Assembly (NCBI GenBank): GCA_964392765.1 | Contig: CAYMRF010000045.1 | Location: 1-11,314, forward strand | Direction of reading: 5' to 3' | Source: BTUB01 sp964392765 | Lineage (GTDB): Bacteria; Babelota; Babeliae; Babelales; Vermiphilaceae | DNA length: 11,314 bases | Part shown: piece after piece, positions 1 to 6,139 of the stretch | Numbering within the stretch: position 1 is the first letter of the stretch | Layout of the letters: every line of letters begins with the position of its first letter | The notes under the pieces: model-generated | Seen by the model: the letters and a program-made list of their open reading frames with translations, nothing else | Databases searched by the model: none | What the model was told of the DNA's origin: nothing | Position numbers and translations under genes: made by a program

Positions 1-1317
1 ACGATTCCGGCTTCGGATATTCTTGCAAACACTAAAAAAGAGGCGGCAGGCGACGAGAGACTTAAATCAAATTATAAACCAAAGAACGCCCAAGAACGTC
101 GTTACTATTTGCCTGAAAAACGATCAGCAAAAGTGATAACTTTTGATCCGGCTGCATACGGAATTTCTATCTCTGATGAAGATGCTGAGAAGTATTACAA
201 TAATAATAAAGCGCAGTATGTGGAGCAACCGGCTCAAATGCACGTGCGCCATATTCTCTTAAAAGTAGCTGACGCATCAAAAGAGCAAGAAGTTGAACAA
301 AAAGCAAAAAATCTTCGCCAGGAACTTTTAAGCAATCCTGCAGCGTTTGCAGCAAAAGCTAAAGAAATCTCGCAAGATACAAAAACTGCCGCTCAAGGTG
401 GCACCGTGCCATTTTTTGGTAAAGGTACCCATGATAGAACTTTTGAGAAAACTTCATTCTTGCTCAAAGAAGATGGGGATATTTCAGAAGTAGTAAGAAC
501 CGGCGAAGGTTTTGAAATTATTCAGCGAATTGGCAAAAAAGCACAAACCTTTAAATCTTTGGCACAAGTGAGCAAAGATATTAAAGAAAGCTTGCGCAAG
601 AAAAAATTCGCAGAACAGTTTGCCTCTGATGTTCGTGGCGTGTTAGCTCAATCAAATTCAGCTGAAGCGCTGGCTAAATTTGTAAAAGAAAAGAATGGAA
701 AAGAGACTACTTCTGAGAATGTAGTTGCTGATAATTCAATTCTTTCTAAAACTATTTTCCGTGTAAATGAAAAAGGAACCTCTTTCTACCAAGATCCTAA
801 TCAAGGTGTTGTGGTTACCGTTACTTCAATTAAACCTTCTTATGCGCCTGCCCTTGAAGAAATAAAGGCAAAAGTAAAAGAAGATTACTATAAAGATGAG
901 GCAACCAAAGCTCTCGCTTCTCGCTTGGAAGAATTGAGAAAGCCCGGCGCATTAGAAGCGGCTATTAAACAGGGTGCCAAAGTGGAAAAAACTGGCTGGA
1001 TCAGACACTCAGTTGACCATAAAGGTGACGAAGCTGAAAAACAGGCTCTTACCAAAAAAGGTATCGATCTTGGAAAATTGTTTCAATTAGAAAATATAGG
1101 GGCGGTAACGGCTTTTGAAGGTAACGGAAACGGCTTTGCGGTACGCCTGGATGAGCGCTCTCCCTTCGAAAAAGCGGCATTTGAAGCTAAAACTAAGACG
1201 CTTCAAGCGGAACTCGAACAGCAAAACAGGTCTTTGCTGATGGCGGGATTTGTTGCTTCTTTATATAGAAATGCTAAAATTAACACAAATAAATCTCAAA
1301 TTCGCACACAATCGTAA
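1..1317 (+). CDS. PpiD/SurA-like peptidyl-prolyl cis-trans isomerase, 5'-truncated by the window edge
   Basis: Extracytoplasmic folding factor of the parvulin (PPIC/rotamase) class, which assists folding of exported proteins. The frame is open from base 1, so the gene starts outside the window and 438 residues are visible. A TTG at 109 is not the likely start, because the upstream codons encode family-like sequence (IPAS..., then ...QERRYYLPEKR). In order I see the end of a SurA-N-like helical region, the linker ISDEDAEKYYNNNKAQY that normally precedes the isomerase domain, and then a parvulin domain at about visible residues 80-180 (bases 238-541) with VRHILL at its start and QGG..PFFGKG inside. 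A charged C-terminal region of some 250 residues follows, as in PpiD rather than a minimal parvulin. The missing N-terminus should carry a membrane anchor; this is inferred. It lies 12 nt upstream of recA and may be co-transcribed with it. Confidence 0.88.
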   Translation, partial: TIPASDILANTKKEAAGDERLKSNYKPKNAQERRYYLPEKRSAKVITFDPAAYGISISDEDAEKYYNNNKAQYVEQPAQMHVRHILLKVADASKEQEVEQKAKNLRQELLSNPAAFAAKAKEISQDTKTAAQGGTVPFFGKGTHDRTFEKTSFLLKEDGDISEVVRTGEGFEIIQRIGKKAQTFKSLAQVSKDIKESLRKKKFAEQFASDVRGVLAQSNSAEALAKFVKEKNGKETTSENVVADNSILSKTIFRVNEKGTSFYQDPNQGVVVTVTSIKPSYAPALEEIKAKVKEDYYKDEATKALASRLEELRKPGALEAAIKQGAKVEKTGWIRHSVDHKGDEAEKQALTKKGIDLGKLFQLENIGAVTAFEGNGNGFAVRLDERSPFEKAAFEAKTKTLQAELEQQNRSLLMAGFVASLYRNAKINTNKSQIRTQS

Positions 1318-1329
1318 AGAAAATTCAAT

Positions 1330-2430
1330 ATGAAAACTACTTCAGCAAAAGAAAAGGATACAGCGGTTAAAGCAAAAACCGCTGATTCTAACGAGAAAGT
1401 CCTTAAAAAAAAGGCACTCGAGGTTACTTTTTCTCAGATTGATAAAGAATATGGAAACGGGGCAGTAATGCTTTTGGGCCAAGCGCCCAACTCTCGCATT
1501 GCTGCGCTTTCAACCGGTTCGCTTTTAATTGACCAAGCAATTGGGATTGGCGGATTGCCGGTTGGTCGTATCGTTGAAATTTACGGACCAGAGGCTTCAG
1601 GTAAATCAACCTTGGCTATGCAAGCAATCGCACAAGCGCAAAAGCGCGGTGGAATTTGCGCATATATTGACGCTGAGCATGCAATGGATCCTTCTTATGC
1701 GGCGAATTTGGGTATCAACATTGATGATTTAATCATCTCGCAGCCCGATTATGGCGAACAAGCGCTCGATATTGCAGAAATGCTTATCAGATCAGGTGCG
1801 GTTGATATTATTGTGATCGACTCAGTTGCAGCGCTCGTGCCAAAAGCTGAGCTTGAAGGCGATATGGGAGATTCTCATATGGGATTGCAAGCTCGTTTGA
1901 TGTCTCAAGCGCTTCGCAAGTTAACCCCGGTAGTTCATAAATCAAAAACGGTTTTGATTTTTATTAACCAAATCCGTCAAAATATCGGTGCTATGCCATT
2001 TGCACCTAAAGAGACTACCACCGGTGGTAATGCATTGAAATTCTATGCATCACTTCGCCTTGATGTACGCAGAATCGCAAGCATCAAAAAAGACGATCGC
2101 CATATTGGTAATCGAATTTTGGTAAAAGTAGTAAAAAATAAAATGGCGCCTCCGTTTAGACAAGTTGAGTTAGATTTACTGTTTAGCGAAGGTATTAGCA
2201 AAGAGTTGGAATTGCTGGATGCGGCTATTCATTTCAATGTAATTGTTCAATCCGGATCTTGGTTCTCCTTTAATGATGCAAAAATAGCACAAGGAAGAGA
2301 TCAGGCGTTGCACTTTTTGAAAACAAATAAAGCGGCATTTGAGCAAGTTCACGCAAAAGTCCTTGACGCAATCAATGCAACCAAAGTGGTAACTCCGGTG
2401 GTTGCAGAAGCGCAAGCAGAAATCACATAA
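1330..2430 (+). CDS. recA: Recombinase RecA
   Basis: DNA strand-exchange ATPase of homologous recombination and co-protease for the SOS response; cytoplasmic, forming filaments on single-stranded DNA. The product has 366 residues. Walker A is GPEASGKST (86-94). Walker B lies in VDIIVIDSVAALVP (158-171). Loop L1 is EGDMGDSHMGLQARLMSQAL (176-195), and loop L2 follows FINQIRQNIG (211-220). The N-terminus has an extra Lys/Ala-rich stretch of about 25 residues before the conserved core (from about residue 31), and the C-terminus lacks a long acidic tail. L2 is odd: between NQIR and ETTTGG it has one residue more than the Escherichia coli protein (QNIGAMPFAPK against MKIGVMFGNP). The ATG start has only a weak purine-rich ribosome site. 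Genes on both sides are 12 nt away, which suggests one transcript. No LexA-type box was recognised just upstream. Identification is secure. Confidence 0.98.
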   Translation: MKTTSAKEKDTAVKAKTADSNEKVLKKKALEVTFSQIDKEYGNGAVMLLGQAPNSRIAALSTGSLLIDQAIGIGGLPVGRIVEIYGPEASGKSTLAMQAIAQAQKRGGICAYIDAEHAMDPSYAANLGINIDDLIISQPDYGEQALDIAEMLIRSGAVDIIVIDSVAALVPKAELEGDMGDSHMGLQARLMSQALRKLTPVVHKSKTVLIFINQIRQNIGAMPFAPKETTTGGNALKFYASLRLDVRRIASIKKDDRHIGNRILVKVVKNKMAPPFRQVELDLLFSEGISKELELLDAAIHFNVIVQSGSWFSFNDAKIAQGRDQALHFLKTNKAAFEQVHAKVLDAINATKVVTPVVAEAQAEIT

Positions 2431-2442
2431 CATTGAGTATGT

Positions 2443-3027
2443 ATGGATAATATATCTAATAAAGGTAATGCAAATTTAAAAGAGCCAAAAAAGGACACTG
2501 GTCCTCTTATTAATGAGAAGATCAGAGCTCCTCGCTTGCAGCTTATCGCTGAAGATGGGCGCAATATCGGTATTGTGACTCGTGGCGAAGCTTTGAAATT
2601 GGCTCAAGAAGCTGCTCTTGATTTGGTGATTATCGCTGATGAAGGCCGCGAGGGGGTTCCTGTTGCTAAAGTGATGAATTTTGGCAAAGCCCTTTATGAA
2701 AAGAAAAAAAAGCAAAATGAAGCTAAGAAGCACCAAAAGGTGATTCAGGTTAAAGAAGTGAAGATGGGGCCTAAGATTGGAGAACATGATTTCCAAACTA
2801 AGATGCGCCAAGTAATCGATTTCCTTAATGAAGGAAAACGAGTAAAAATTACGCTCTTCTTTAAGGGGCGTGAAAACGCAACCAAAGTTGAGCGTGGTAA
2901 CGAGTTGTTTGATAAAATACAGCAAGTTTTTGAAAAGAGTGATCTATTAAAAAACTTGGGCCAAGAACCTGATTCAAAAATGGGTTCATTATGGTCTCGT
3001 GTATATTTTTTAAAAAATGTTAAATAA
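2443..3027 (+). CDS. infC: Translation initiation factor IF-3
   Basis: IF-3 binds the 30S subunit, prevents premature 50S joining and checks start-codon/initiator-tRNA pairing. The product has 194 residues. The N-domain runs from about 22 to 88 (INEKIRAPRLQLI, then VPVAKVMNFGKALYE), followed by a lysine-rich linker and the C-domain from about 98 to 190 (VKEVKMGPKIGEHDFQTKMR and KGREN). The start is an ordinary ATG, with an in-frame TGA at 2434 ruling out extension; many infC genes instead use AUU for autoregulation. In the C-domain the usual KxRPxxxExD reads KMGPKIGEHD, with Gly where Arg is usual, and the N-domain MDYGK motif reads MNFGK. rpmI and rplT follow in the universal order, but recA, not thrS, lies upstream. 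Confidence 0.96.
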   Translation: MDNISNKGNANLKEPKKDTGPLINEKIRAPRLQLIAEDGRNIGIVTRGEALKLAQEAALDLVIIADEGREGVPVAKVMNFGKALYEKKKKQNEAKKHQKVIQVKEVKMGPKIGEHDFQTKMRQVIDFLNEGKRVKITLFFKGRENATKVERGNELFDKIQQVFEKSDLLKNLGQEPDSKMGSLWSRVYFLKNVK

Positions 3028-3048
3028 AAACGGATAAACAGGATACAT

Positions 3049-3246
3049 ATGCCTAAAATGAAAACACGCTCTTCAGCAAAGAAGAGATTCAAAGTAATTC
3101 GCAAAGGTTTGATTAAGAGAGCAAAAGCGTTCAAACGCCACTTACTCACTAAAAAGTCTGCAAAACGCAAAGATCAATTGCGCAAAGCAGCGTATGTGAA
3201 TGCATCGGATGTTGGCAGAATTTCTAGAATGCTACCAAACGACTAG
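3049..3246 (+). CDS. rpmI: Large ribosomal subunit protein bL35
   Basis: Small basic protein of the 50S subunit. The 65-residue length and the opening MPKMKTRSSAKKRFK are typical of bL35, as is the basic body (FKRHLLTKKSAKRKDQLRK) and the end with a VGRISRMLP-like motif. The start is ATG at 3049, with AGGA at 3040-3043 as ribosome site; a second ATG three codons later is normal internal Met4. It sits 21 nt after infC and 44 nt before rplT, the standard infC-rpmI-rplT operon. In Escherichia coli bL20 represses this operon by binding the rpmI leader. The short leaders here show no obvious similar fold by eye. Confidence 0.97.
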   Translation: MPKMKTRSSAKKRFKVIRKGLIKRAKAFKRHLLTKKSAKRKDQLRKAAYVNASDVGRISRMLPND

Positions 3247-3290
3247 TTAAAAAATTTAATTATATTGAATAAGAACTCACTGGAGAAACA

Positions 3291-3638
3291 ATGACACGCG
3301 TAAAACGTGGTATAGTAACTAAAAGACGTCATAAAAAACTGTTAAAACAGACTAAAGGCTTCTGGGGCCAGCGCAAAAACGTATTTATGCGCGCAACAGA
3401 AACGTTAAAACGTGCTATGGCTTTTGCATTTAAAGGTCGTAAGCTTAAAAAACGTGATATGCGCGGATTGTTCATTGCGCGTATTAAAGCAGCAACCAAT
3501 GCACAAGGCGTTTCATACAGCAGATTCATTTCTGGTCTGAAAAAAGCAAATGTTGATTTAAACAGAAAAATGTTAAGCCAACTTGCTATTTGTGAACCTC
3601 AAGCATTCGCACAATTAATCGCTCTTGCGAAAAATTAA
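3291..3638 (+). CDS. rplT: Large ribosomal subunit protein bL20
   Basis: RNA-binding protein needed for early 50S assembly. It has 115 residues, close to the usual 115-120. The N-terminal basic arm (MTRVKRGIVTKRRHKKLLKQ) is followed by the conserved KGFWGQRKNVFMRA, then a globular part with RRD-like RKLKKRDMRGLFIARI and the SRFISGLKKANVDLNRKMLS signature. A GGAG ribosome site lies 6-9 nt before the ATG. It is the last gene of the recA-infC-rpmI-rplT run. The usual pheST genes do not follow; instead a new promoter and cell-division genes begin. No T-run terminator is visible directly after the stop. Confidence 0.98.
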   Translation: MTRVKRGIVTKRRHKKLLKQTKGFWGQRKNVFMRATETLKRAMAFAFKGRKLKKRDMRGLFIARIKAATNAQGVSYSRFISGLKKANVDLNRKMLSQLAICEPQAFAQLIALAKN

Positions 3639-3647
3639 ATCGAATTC

Positions 3648-3677
3648 TTGACTTTGCATAAAACGCTTATTTAGAAT
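3648..3677 (+). promoter_or_regulatory. Sigma70-like promoter for the zapB-like/zapA unit
   Basis: TTGACT at 3648-3653 and TAGAAT at 3672-3677, with an 18-nt spacer; each box differs from consensus at one position. It starts 10 nt after the rplT stop. Transcription would begin near 3684 and give a leader of about 70 nt that contains the hairpin at 3703-3730. Prediction by eye only. Confidence 0.6.
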
Positions 3678-3702
3678 AACGCTAGCATAAGCAATGTCCT
3701 GA

Positions 3703-3730
3703 AGAACCCTGAGATAATTCGAAGGGCTCT
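3703..3730 (+). repeat. Diverged REP-like hairpin in the zapB-like leader
   Basis: AGAACCCT (3703-3710) pairs with AGGGCTCT (3723-3730), with one A-C mismatch. Inside, CCTGAG then TCGAAGG reproduces the core of the two hairpins at 6035-6122 (CCTGAGCGTGTCGAAGG on the complementary strand of the first), with a changed centre. No T-run follows, so it is not a usual terminator of rplT. Confidence 0.5.
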
Positions 3731-3752
3731 TGAATAATATAAAGGGGGAGTA

Positions 3753-4001
3753 ATGAATATGTTGAAGCAGTTAGAAGAAAAGCTTATATGCTTGGCAGAG
3801 TTGGTAAGAGAGTTAAAAACAGAAAATGCTAAGTTAGCTGAAGAGAATGCGCAATTATCGGCTCAGTTAGTTATGCTACAAAATGCATTGAAAGATGATA
3901 CTCAGCGTATTGATCAACTCAAGCAAGAAAAAGAGCTAACAAGACTCGTTGTTGATGATTTAATTAAGAGCATCGATTCATTAGTAGAGAATCAAAATTA
4001 A
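3753..4001 (+). CDS. ZapB-like coiled-coil protein, probable cell-division factor
   Basis: Predicted 82-residue cytoplasmic coiled coil. It has almost uninterrupted heptad character (LEEKLICLAELVRELK..., then LAEENAQLSAQLVMLQNAL) with no Cys/Gly-rich or catalytic motif. Its length matches Escherichia coli ZapB (81 residues), which bundles and links the ZapA-FtsZ ring. Sequence alone cannot prove homology, because coiled coils look alike. The case rests on its position, one nucleotide upstream of zapA. A strong ribosome site (GGGGGAG, 3744-3750) precedes the ATG at 3753; an alternative ATG two codons later would barely change the product. It is likely the first gene transcribed from the promoter at 3648-3677. 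It could instead be a generic coiled-coil partner of ZapA. Confidence 0.75.
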   Translation: MNMLKQLEEKLICLAELVRELKTENAKLAEENAQLSAQLVMLQNALKDDTQRIDQLKQEKELTRLVVDDLIKSIDSLVENQN

Positions 4002-4002
4002 T

Positions 4003-4287
4003 ATGAAAAACAGTTGCAAATTATTAGTTTTCGGTGATCACTATTCGGTGGTGAGCGATGAATCGCAATCGCAGCTAACGCATGCGGCATCTATGGTGGA
4101 TTCTTTGATGAAAGAGATTTCAGCAAAAGTTCCTCACATTGAAGAAAAACGCATTGCCGTATTAGTTGCTCTTCAATTGGCAAGTAAAATTATTGCATTG
4201 GAATCACAGATAGAACAGACTTCAGCGCGCCATAAAGAACTTGTTGACCGAATTGAGCATGAATGTATAGCACTCTTGCGCAGTTAA
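4003..4287 (+). CDS. zapA: Cell division protein ZapA
   Basis: ZapA binds and cross-links FtsZ filaments at midcell. The 94-residue product shows the family pattern: an N-terminal beta strand segment (CKLLVFGDHYSVVSDES), the AASMVDSLMKEI helix, then KRIAVLVALQLASKIIALES and a C-terminal coiled coil. The start codon comes one nucleotide after the upstream stop, and only a weak GAGA-type ribosome site is present, so translation is probably coupled to the ZapB-like gene. The N-terminus lacks the long leader of some family members. An intrinsic terminator follows at 4348-4383. Family assignment is good; binding to FtsZ is inferred from the family. Confidence 0.88.
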   Translation: MKNSCKLLVFGDHYSVVSDESQSQLTHAASMVDSLMKEISAKVPHIEEKRIAVLVALQLASKIIALESQIEQTSARHKELVDRIEHECIALLRS

Positions 4288-4347
4288 TATACCGCGCAGA
4301 TATGCTTAGCATTTAGTTTTAGATAACTTTTTAATGTTTTTTTGTTT

Positions 4348-4383
4348 TTAACCATCCACTTTGCTGGATGGTTAATTTATTTT
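4348..4383 (+). terminator. Intrinsic terminator after zapA
   Basis: TTAACCATCCA (4348-4358) pairs perfectly with TGGATGGTTAA (4365-4375) around a 6-nt loop, and TTTATTTT follows. An 11-bp stem with a U-rich tail separates the zapA unit from rny. Confidence 0.9.
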
Positions 4384-4399
4384 AAAGAATCAAGGCAAA

Positions 4400-4450
4400 A
4401 CCGGCTGAAGTGATTCAGTGTTTTGATTATATGAGATAACCGGTATAGGA
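4400..4450 (+). promoter_or_regulatory. Foldable leader immediately upstream of rny, including its ribosome site
   Basis: ACCGG (4400-4404) can pair with CCGGT (4440-4444), enclosing a perfect small hairpin CTGAA-gtga-TTCAG (4405-4418). The ribosome site AGGA (4447-4450) lies 2 nt beyond the outer stem and 7 nt before the ATG. The stems are short and could be chance in AT-rich DNA. No clear promoter boxes were settled on between the zapA terminator and rny. Confidence 0.35.
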
Positions 4451-4457
4451 TTTAACA

Positions 4458-6020
4458 ATGACTCTAATTTCTTTGATACTTAATAGTATTGGAATACTGG
4501 GAATTATTACCAGTTCCATACTTCTATTTTATGCGCGTAAAAAAAGTGGCCGCGCCCAAGACTTTCTAGAAGAATCTCAAGAAAAATTGAACAATGCAAA
4601 ACGTGAAATTGAAAATGAAAAGCGTGAAGCATTGCTTAAAGTGAAAGATGAAATTTATAAAAAACGCACCGATTTTGATTTAGAAATTAAACGTGATCGT
4701 GCTGAAATAGATCGCATGCAAGCCAAACTCAATGCACGTTATGAAGCCATTGAAAAGAAAGAGCATGATAACGATGATCTTAAGCGTGAATTGCAACAAA
4801 AAGAGCGCAATCTTTCTCGCACAGAAGATCTTTTGCGCGCTAACGAAACTAAATTAAAAATGGTCTATACCGATTTAATTGCTAAACTTGAGCGCACCGC
4901 TTCTATGACTAAAGAAGAAGCAAAGCAAGCGCTGGTTCATACGCTAGAAGATGAAGTGCGTTTGTCTACTCAAAAATGGATGCAAAAAGTTGAGGAAGAT
5001 GCACGCCAATTAGCAAAAGAAAAATCAGTTCAAATCGTAGCAACGGCGATGCAGCGCTATACCGCTGATCAAGTAGCTCCTCATTCATCAAGCGTGGTTC
5101 ATTTGCCTAATGATGAAATGAAGGGTCGTATTATCGGGAAAGAAGGAAGAAATATCAAGTCGCTCGAAATGGCAACTGGTATGGAATTTGTGATTGGTGA
5201 AACGCCGGAGATTATTACTATTTCTGGATTCAATCCGATCAGAAGAGAGATTGCGCGCCGTACGCTCGAAAAATTAATTATTGATGGTCGCATTAATCCC
5301 ACCCGTATTGAAGAGACAGTAGCGCAATGCGAACGCGAGCTTGAAGAGATGATTCAAGAATACGGCCGTGAAGTAGTTCTGGAATTCAATTTACAAGGAA
5401 TTCATCCCGAGATCATAACCGCGCTTGGCAAACTTTATTTTAGAACTTCCTATTCGCAAAACGTGTTGGATCACAGTAAAGAAGTTGGTCTATTTGCACG
5501 TATGATTGCTGAAGAGCTTGGCTTGGATGGCGCATTGGCGTTACGCGCTGGATTATTGCACGATATTGGTAAAGCGGTAACTGCCGAAGTTGAAGGCCCT
5601 CATGCTAAAATTGGTGGCGATATGGCAAAACGCTGCGGCGAAGATCCAATCGTGGTTAACGCTATCGCGGCGCACCATGAAGAAGTTCCTTTTGCCTCGG
5701 TGTATGCAATTATCGTAGTAATCGCTGATACTATTTCTGCATCCCGCCCGGGAGCGCGTCGTGAAACACTCGCTGCGTATATTAAACGTCTTGAAAAGCT
5801 TGAAGAGATTGCCGGATCATTTGAAGGGATCAAGAAAGCATACGCATTGCAAGCGGGCCGCGAAGTACGCATCATCGTGGAAGAAGAGATTATGGACGAT
5901 GAAAAAGCGATCGTTTTAGCACGTAATATTGCCCGCAAAATTGAGCAAGATATGAACTTCCCGGGGCAGATTAAAGTTAATGTGATTCGCGAGAAACGCG
6001 CGATTGAGTATGCAAGGTAG
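4458..6020 (+). CDS. rny: Ribonuclease Y
   Basis: Membrane-anchored endoribonuclease that initiates mRNA decay. The product has 520 residues, the normal family length. One N-terminal membrane segment (about 4-26) is followed by a long charged coiled coil (about 35-200). A KH RNA-binding domain comes next (GRIIGKEGRNIKSLE at 223-237), then an HD hydrolase domain with LLHDIGK (366-372), AAHHEE (404-409) and ADTISASRPGAR (423-434). The C-terminal RNY region (FPGQIKVNVIRE) is complete. The metal-binding His-Asp pair (368-369) is present, so the enzyme should be active. It starts 170 nt after zapA behind that gene's terminator, so it needs its own promoter. ymdB lies 119 nt downstream, the same rny-ymdB order as in Bacillus subtilis. 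Confidence 0.97.
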   Translation: MTLISLILNSIGILGIITSSILLFYARKKSGRAQDFLEESQEKLNNAKREIENEKREALLKVKDEIYKKRTDFDLEIKRDRAEIDRMQAKLNARYEAIEKKEHDNDDLKRELQQKERNLSRTEDLLRANETKLKMVYTDLIAKLERTASMTKEEAKQALVHTLEDEVRLSTQKWMQKVEEDARQLAKEKSVQIVATAMQRYTADQVAPHSSSVVHLPNDEMKGRIIGKEGRNIKSLEMATGMEFVIGETPEIITISGFNPIRREIARRTLEKLIIDGRINPTRIEETVAQCERELEEMIQEYGREVVLEFNLQGIHPEIITALGKLYFRTSYSQNVLDHSKEVGLFARMIAEELGLDGALALRAGLLHDIGKAVTAEVEGPHAKIGGDMAKRCGEDPIVVNAIAAHHEEVPFASVYAIIVVIADTISASRPGARRETLAAYIKRLEKLEEIAGSFEGIKKAYALQAGREVRIIVEEEIMDDEKAIVLARNIARKIEQDMNFPGQIKVNVIREKRAIEYAR

Positions 6021-6034
6021 TAGATCAAGTTTTG

Positions 6035-6069
6035 CCGTTCGTATCCTTCGACACGCTCAGGACGAACGG
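6035..6069. repeat. REP-like hairpin repeat, unit 1 (inverted pair with unit 2)
   Basis: Stem CCGTTCGT (6035-6042) with ACGAACGG (6062-6069), an unpaired AT, an inner CC/GG pair, and the core TTCGACACGCTCA (6047-6059). The core belongs to a dispersed bacterial repeat known to me as CCTGAGC-TGTCGAAGG. It lies in the rny-ymdB gap, with unit 2 in opposite orientation 20 bp away. Confidence 0.85.
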
Positions 6070-6089
6070 GCTCTTTATAATTTATAAAC

Positions 6090-6122
6090 CGCTCGTGGTG
6101 AGCTTGTCGAACCATACGAGCG
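6090..6122. repeat. REP-like hairpin repeat, unit 2 (inverted relative to unit 1)
   Basis: Stem CGCTCGT (6090-6096) with ACGAGCG (6116-6122), an inner GG/CC pair, and the core TGAGCTTGTCGAA (6099-6111). Compared with the complement of unit 1, both arms change together (T to C with A to G; CC/GG to GG/CC), so pairing is kept. Its right end runs into GAAGG (6122-6126), the only Shine-Dalgarno-like sequence ahead of ymdB. Confidence 0.85.
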
Positions 6123-6139
6123 AAGGCTTGATTATATTA

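Noticed and set aside
2476..3170. Two minus-strand open frames (149 and 141 codons) across infC and rpmI
   Set aside because: They are antisense shadows of highly conserved genes, with no ribosome site and no recognisable motif.
3703..3730. Terminator of the recA-rplT run
   Set aside because: The stem is imperfect, has no T-run after it, and lies downstream of a good promoter for the next gene.
4288..4347. 6S RNA next to zapA, as in proteobacteria
   Set aside because: Only about 60 nt lie before the terminator, too short for a 6S RNA of about 180 nt, and no 6S-like long hairpin is seen.
5600..6115. 171-codon minus-strand open frame over the end of rny
   Set aside because: It is antisense to conserved rny sequence, and its first part reads the hairpin repeat (VRQAHHER, VRPERVEG), a known source of false proteins.
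6032..6139. N-terminal extension of ymdB from an upstream start
   Set aside because: Its 36 codons are the translation of the two hairpin repeats; the YmdB family begins at MILRILFIGDVVG (ATG 6140).
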